From: Nevskiaceae bacterium
Lineage (GTDB): Bacteria; Pseudomonadota; Gammaproteobacteria; Steroidobacterales; Steroidobacteraceae
Direction of reading: 5' to 3'
Assembly: GCA_024234075.1 (NCBI GenBank)
Contig: JACKOV010000002.1
Span: forward strand, 248,001 to 312,000
Length of the DNA stretch: 64,000 bases
The notes beneath the pieces were generated by a model. That model was given only the letters and a program-made list of their open reading frames with translations, made no database searches and was not told the DNA's origin. Of this stretch, positions 59,777-64,000 are shown in pieces. Position 1 is the stretch's first letter; each line of letters starts with the position of its first letter. The translations under genes were made by a program, and so were the position numbers.

Positions 59777-60876
59777 GCCGATATTCCTTGGCGACATTCT
59801 TCGAGATACAGGGCCTCGTATTGCTGCAGCATCGCGAAACGAGAGAACTCCCGTAGCTGGAATGCCCGTGCAGCCGTTCCCATCGTCCGTCGCCGAGGCT
59901 CCGACTCCGCGAGTTCGCGCATCGAGTTCGTGAAACCTCGCAGATCATTCGGTTCGGTCAGCAGGCCGGTTTCGCCGTCGATCACCGTTTCGGGGACGCC
60001 ACCCACACGTGTCGCGACACAGGGAAGCCCGGAGCGCATCGCCTCGAGCAGCGCCATGGAGATACCTTCGTAGTGTGACGACAACAGGAATATATCGGCC
60101 TTTGCCAGAAGATCGTCGATGTCGTTCCGGAAGCCAAGGAAATCGACGCGTGAGTCAATACCAAGTTCGATAGCCAAGTGACGGAGGTTTTCTCGTTCTG
60201 GCCCGTCACCGACGAATATAAGGCGCGCTGTTTCGAAATGCCGACCCAATGACGAAAAGGCTCTGAGCATCAGCGCCTGGTTCTTGATCGTATCGAGTCG
60301 CCCGACAGTGATGAAGGACAATCGGCGGCTGGAAGGACGTTCCACCTCCGGTGCCGTATCGATACCATTGTGGATCGTTTGCAGACGTTCGCGGTCGATA
60401 CCGATCGTAGACGGTATATAGGCGGCAATCGCCTCCGAGACGCATACGATTCGTCCGAGTCGCCTTGATGCACGTTGTTCTAGCCAGCGGCGTAAGATCC
60501 GTTTGGCCCGCCCAGAGATCGTAGACGGTGAGGCGGGATAGGGTCCATGCATCGTATGGATGCGGCAGGGCGTGCTTGTTATCGCTGCCGCCGTCGCTGT
60601 TTCGAGCAGGGCGCTCCAATTGTGCCCATGCACGACATCGTAGCGGCCGTCGCGGATCAGTCGCACGAGGTGCAGCAAGGATGCAGGGGAGTTGCCAGGA
60701 CGTCGATTCAGAGAGAACGTACGAATGTGAGCGTCCAACTCGTCGGCCAGTGCGCCGAGCCGGCCGAGTGTGCATACGTCGACGTGATGCTTTGCTGCTG
60801 CGCCATTGGCGAGCGAAACCACGACTTTCTCGGCGCCGCCGTAGTCAAGAGTGTCGATGACGTGGAGGATGCGCAT
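59773..60876 (-). CDS. Family 4 glycosyltransferase
   Basis: The 367-residue GT-B enzyme has the usual GT4 pattern: VIDTLDYGGAEKVVVSLANG, SFITVGRLDTIKNQ, and the donor-binding HYEGISMALLEAMRSGLPCV with its E-x7-E pair. It transfers one sugar to the growing repeat unit at the cytoplasmic face. Overlaps the fusion gene by four bases and follows the next upstream gene by 18. Confidence 0.92.
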   Translation of the reverse strand: MRILHVIDTLDYGGAEKVVVSLANGAAAKHHVDVCTLGRLGALADELDAHIRTFSLNRRPGNSPASLLHLVRLIRDGRYDVVHGHNWSALLETATAAAITSTPCRIHTMHGPYPASPSTISGRAKRILRRWLEQRASRRLGRIVCVSEAIAAYIPSTIGIDRERLQTIHNGIDTAPEVERPSSRRLSFITVGRLDTIKNQALMLRAFSSLGRHFETARLIFVGDGPERENLRHLAIELGIDSRVDFLGFRNDIDDLLAKADIFLLSSHYEGISMALLEAMRSGLPCVATRVGGVPETVIDGETGLLTEPNDLRGFTNSMRELAESEPRRRTMGTAARAFQLREFSRFAMLQQYEALYLEECRQGISA

Positions 60877-60894
60877 GTTTCGACGCCTGTCCGG

Positions 60895-62025
60895 CTATGA
60901 ATCGAGCAGATCACCGGTGGCGATGCGACGGATGCGCTCCGCCATCTCCCACGCGCTCACATAATGCAGGCGACAGCCTGGACGGTCACGGTACTCCTGT
61001 TCGAGCAGGGTCCACAGCCGATCGAGCCCACCCTCGTCGAACAGCATGGTCAGCGATCGGTCGGTCGCACCATGCATATGCAATTTGACGAAGACATGTT
61101 CCGGAGCGCCGTCAATTGCCGGCGCCAATGTCCGCCAGAGCCTCACTCGTTCCTTGCTGGGGCGTGCATCGAAGGATATTTCACCTGTCTCGATGCGTGG
61201 TAGCACGCCCCATCTCCCATCGCGCCAGTTCAAGCCCAGGGGACCCTGGATCATCAGTATCTCACCCGGTCTTGCCCAATCTCCGACTCGGACGTCCCGG
61301 CCGAAATCGTGAGATTTCCGGCAGCCCGGCTTGCCTTTGGCGAAATAAACGGAGTTGATCTTGCGGGTCTGTGTATCGCTGGGGGCCGACGGCATCGTCA
61401 TGTCGACGCGGCAGCCTGTATCGCTGAGGACCGAAAGCTCGTTGTCGACGCCACACCAGCGGCCATCGGGTCGCGAGTTGTCCAATGCCCAATTCCCATG
61501 GACGAAGCAATACAGGACCTGCCCGGTGGTCGCATCGCGTCGGAGCGCGCCATGCCTATCGTGAAGGATCGCGGTGAAATTCCGTAGCGTTCGATGCAGG
61601 TTCTCCGCATTGTCGCCGTCATGGTGCAGATGGACCTCCAGTTCGCCGAGACCATCGCGGCACAGTCCCGCGATCTGGTCGACGATCTCCGCCGCATATT
61701 CCTCGGCAGGATAAAAATACGTGTGGCGCGGAGGGCGGCCATCACTGTCGCGGTGGTTTGCGGCTGCCTCGCGATACCCGTCGCACCAGCGGCGAGTGCG
61801 GTGCAGTGCCAGCGCCAGATCCTGCGTGCCGCCGAACGGTTCATGATGGTCGGCTATACACACGTAGACGTGTCGCGGAAACTGCCGTGTTCGGCGGCGG
61901 CGGTCGCCGCAGCTCCTTAGGTAACCCCTGAGCCAATATTGCATGTTCCGCGAGCGGATCAGCCAAGTTGCCGCCAGGCAGGCACCGAGGACCGCAATCG
62001 GCGCAAGCAGCGCGAGTGCATTCAT
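60895..62025 (-). CDS. Membrane-anchored protein of unknown function, deacetylase-like
   Basis: ATG 62025 overlaps the upstream GT2 stop by four bases (ATGA) and gives 376 residues; longer starts run through that gene. Residues 1-22 form a membrane anchor (NALALLAPIAVLGACLAATW). The rest has motif-like stretches with metal-ligand character: VCIADHHEPFGG, HTYFYPAEEY, EVHLHHDGDNAEN, FVHGNWALDNSRPD and VKLHMHGA. This recalls CE4/WbmS-like deacetylase-fold proteins without the standard TFDDG motif. I do not recognise a characterised relative. Context says it modifies the polymer or lipid-linked unit. Confidence 0.65.
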   Translation of the reverse strand: MNALALLAPIAVLGACLAATWLIRSRNMQYWLRGYLRSCGDRRRRTRQFPRHVYVCIADHHEPFGGTQDLALALHRTRRWCDGYREAAANHRDSDGRPPRHTYFYPAEEYAAEIVDQIAGLCRDGLGELEVHLHHDGDNAENLHRTLRNFTAILHDRHGALRRDATTGQVLYCFVHGNWALDNSRPDGRWCGVDNELSVLSDTGCRVDMTMPSAPSDTQTRKINSVYFAKGKPGCRKSHDFGRDVRVGDWARPGEILMIQGPLGLNWRDGRWGVLPRIETGEISFDARPSKERVRLWRTLAPAIDGAPEHVFVKLHMHGATDRSLTMLFDEGGLDRLWTLLEQEYRDRPGCRLHYVSAWEMAERIRRIATGDLLDS

Positions 62026-63182
62026 CGTGCCGCCTTTCGCCAGGTCGTGGTGCCCGACAGGCATCGATACAGCCCGAATAGCGCGGCGAGATTCATGGCG
62101 CAAAAGTAGAACGGAATGTAGAGAATCATTGGGATGCGTCCGGTCAGCCATCGCATGACCGCTCCGCCAAGGGCCATTGCGTAGAACACGCATTGCAGTG
62201 TGAACAGCGCCGCAAATTTCGGCTGATGTAGTTGGGTGGCGCAGCCGACGAACAGAACGATCAGTAGTTCAGGAGCAATCCATCGCAGAGTCTTGTGAAA
62301 GAAGAACTGCCAGGCGAACGGCTCCACCGGTGAGAACAGCAAACGCCAATTGCGACGCAGTGTCTGGAATCCGCCGCTGATCATGCGCACTTTTACATTG
62401 AAGTCGTCGGCTATCGTGATGGACGCATGCTCGAATGATCGTGCCGCTGGTTCATAGACGACGCGCTTTTTCGCCTGGATTATGGCGATGGTCAATGCAG
62501 CATCGTCGTTGATCAGCGAGGGATCCATTGGACGAAATAGATCTCGTCGGATGGCGAATATTTCGCCATCCGCGGCAGTGATGGACCCGAGTTCGCTCTC
62601 GGCCGTCTTTATGGCGGCTTCGTACTTCCAGTAAAGACCGTCGCCGACGCTGGACTCTCTGTCATCGTCGGCTCGAATCTGCTTTAGGCCGCTGACTCCT
62701 CCGATCTGCGGATCCGAGAAATTGGCCACGAGACGTGTAACCGCGTGAGGCTCGAAGGCGTTGTTCGCGTCCGAGAAAACGATGATGTCGCCACTGCTCG
62801 CCGCGACGGCCTCGTTGAGTGCCGCGGTCTTGCCGCGACGCTGAGGGTCATGGATGACGTAGACGCCTTGCGACTCGAAAGAACGTGCGATTCGCTCTGT
62901 CGCATCGGATGAGCCCTGGGCGGCAATGATGATCTGCAACTTCTCCCTGGGATAAGTCAACGCAAGCGTGTTGCGGATCTTGGCCTCGATGACCTTCTCT
63001 TCGTTATAGGCCGCAATGATGAAGCTGATGCTGGGGCATTCGCCGTTCGGCGTTGCGGATACCGCGAAACCCGGCGCGATTCGGTTCTTGCGGAATCGCG
63101 CCAGCAGAATCACGACGATCGGATAGCCCACATAGTGAACGACGAGCAGGAACAAACTCGCCTTTATCGAGATTTCGACCAC
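62022..63182 (-). CDS. Membrane-bound family 2 glycosyltransferase
   Basis: The 386-residue protein starts at GTG 63182 and has an N-terminal membrane helix (KASLFLLVVHYVGYPIVVIL). The GT-A domain shows FIIAAYNEEKVIEAKIRNTL, IVFSDANNAFEP for the metal site, and INDDAALTIAI and RMISGGFQTLRRNW (a Q/R-x-x-R-W-like motif). Two or three C-terminal helices follow. The architecture is that of processive or polyprenol-linked GT2 enzymes (IcaA-like). It could extend the chain or add a linked sugar. First gene of the minus-strand operon, divergent from the export gene. Confidence 0.9.
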   Translation of the reverse strand: MVEISIKASLFLLVVHYVGYPIVVILLARFRKNRIAPGFAVSATPNGECPSISFIIAAYNEEKVIEAKIRNTLALTYPREKLQIIIAAQGSSDATERIARSFESQGVYVIHDPQRRGKTAALNEAVAASSGDIIVFSDANNAFEPHAVTRLVANFSDPQIGGVSGLKQIRADDDRESSVGDGLYWKYEAAIKTAESELGSITAADGEIFAIRRDLFRPMDPSLINDDAALTIAIIQAKKRVVYEPAARSFEHASITIADDFNVKVRMISGGFQTLRRNWRLLFSPVEPFAWQFFFHKTLRWIAPELLIVLFVGCATQLHQPKFAALFTLQCVFYAMALGGAVMRWLTGRIPMILYIPFYFCAMNLAALFGLYRCLSGTTTWRKAAR

Positions 63183-63507
63183 CGTTCCCCCTTGCTGGCT
63201 ATTCTTGCCCCGTGCGCTTCCATCGCGAGGAGCAACTGCTTGATCTAGACAAACTATTTATCGATTCGGACAAGCTGTTTGCCACAGTTGCCTTGTCGCG
63301 TGGAGTGATGAGAATCGCGGAACCCAGGAAGCTTTCTGCGGAGCCGGCGGAACTTCATGCATGTGCGGAAACCATGTCTCGTCCCGGCAACGCAGACATC
63401 CGTCTGGCGGGTCCGGCAAGACTCAACCACGTCACAAAACCACGATGCGCTGTACCGACGGGTGGGGCGCTCAGCTAAAATTCGTCTGCTAGGGGAGACA
63501 GGGCATT
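63183..63507. other. Divergent control region between GT2 operon and export gene
   Basis: No gene is seen in these 325 bases. A -10-like TAAAAT (63476-63481) lies 26 bases before the ATG of the export gene, but its -35 is poor. AGGGGAG (63491-63497) is the ribosome site. An AT-rich patch at 63240-63265 may hold the minus-strand promoter. The centre is moderately GC-rich with no clear repeats. Confidence 0.45.
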
Positions 63508-64000
63508 ATGTCAGATATGGGTGATGTGCGGCGCTCCAGGGGTGCGATGAGAAAATTCTCGCGGGCCATCCGGGTAGTCTCGGTCGTCTGTGGGAGCCTC
63601 TTAGGCGTCCCGGCAGGCCAGCTTGCCTTCGCTCAATCACCATCCGAGCCGTCCGAGATCGCCCCATCGCTCCCGGGCCAGATCGATGCGGCCGCGGCTT
63701 CCGACGACTACGTGATTGGACCTGGGGATACCATTCGTGTGTTCGTACTGCGCAATCCGGAACTTGGGGCGGATGTGCCGGTTCGGCCCGACGGCAAGGT
63801 TACGACACCGTTGGTGCAGGATATGGTGGCGGTGGGCAAGACTCCGTCGCAACTCGGGCGTGATATCGAAATAGCGCTGGCGGAGTACGTGCGTTCTCCG
63901 CAGGTGAGCGTGATCGTCCTGCAACCCGCGAGTACGTTCAGCCAGATCCGCGTCGTCGGTCAGGCGGTTGCACCCCGCGCGATTCCGTACCGAAGTGGAA
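63508..64000 (+). CDS. Wza-like polysaccharide export protein, 3' end outside window
   Basis: From ATG 63508 the 164 visible residues show a signal peptide (RVVSVVCGSLLGVPAGQLAF, then AQ). The polysaccharide-export domain follows: DDYVIGPGDTIRVFVLRNPE, then VRPDGKVTTPLVQDM and SPQVSVIVL, leading into the first SLBB domain (RVVGQAV). It should be a periplasmic/outer-membrane translocon component like Wza or the EpsD-type protein of exosortase A loci. The remaining domains run off the right edge. It is divergent from the GT2 operon. Confidence 0.9.
   Translation, partial: MSDMGDVRRSRGAMRKFSRAIRVVSVVCGSLLGVPAGQLAFAQSPSEPSEIAPSLPGQIDAAAASDDYVIGPGDTIRVFVLRNPELGADVPVRPDGKVTTPLVQDMVAVGKTPSQLGRDIEIALAEYVRSPQVSVIVLQPASTFSQIRVVGQAVAPRAIPYRSG

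Overview
The window is chromosomal DNA of a high-GC Gram-negative bacterium, most likely a gammaproteobacterium of the Nevskiales/Steroidobacterales type. This rests on a class III PHA synthase (PhaC plus PhaE), a TonB-dependent receptor, RND efflux, Zur/ZNG zinc genes and an XrtA (exosortase A / PEP-CTERM)-type exopolysaccharide locus. The lineage is an inference from gene content; there is no rRNA or tRNA gene to anchor it.

Bases 1-35,300 are high-GC housekeeping and accessory genes. In order: the end of an alpha-E / transglutaminase / Anbu proteasome-like operon; ada; an eroded receiver-domain remnant; an RND efflux pair; a D-2-hydroxyacid dehydrogenase; and a polyhydroxyalkanoate block. 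In that block phaE-phaC-maoC diverges from a phasin gene and phaR, and the shared intergenic region carries TTGC-type inverted repeats that look like PhaR operators. Next come a TonB-dependent receptor followed by a decayed M28-peptidase/PDZ gene, a FitAB-type toxin-antitoxin pair, divergent zur and COG0523 metallochaperone (plus WD40) genes, an M20 amidohydrolase, two Rossmann-fold proteins with export signals, a TLC-like transporter, and an unusual pair: a receiver-TPR-TonB fusion with a receiver-like Ser/Thr kinase. The block ends with an EEP-family protein, a secreted unknown, a DHA2 transporter and a rhodanese lipoprotein.

Around 35.2-36.2 kb lies a worn junction: a C-terminally truncated DUF4197 gene and a short unidentified coding scrap. 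From 36.26 kb to the end the sequence is visibly less GC-rich and encodes an exopolysaccharide locus. It has an XrtA-type priming glycosyltransferase, two alpha/beta hydrolases, an XrtA-type deacetylase, acyltransferases, three parallel beta-helix proteins, four or five glycosyltransferases (one a tandem GT4 fusion), a Wzx-like flippase, a Wzy/ligase-like protein, two more NodB-type deacetylases, a CapK-like adenylate-forming enzyme and, running off the right edge, a Wza-like export protein. Exosortase itself is not in the window and would be expected to the right.

The most striking observation is a sharply bounded tract of about 695 bp (42329-43023 on + and 54558-55252 on -). It appears identical in two otherwise diverged beta-helix genes that lie in opposite orientation about 11.5 kb apart. 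This points to gene conversion, and the arrangement could allow inversion of the wzx/wzy segment between them.
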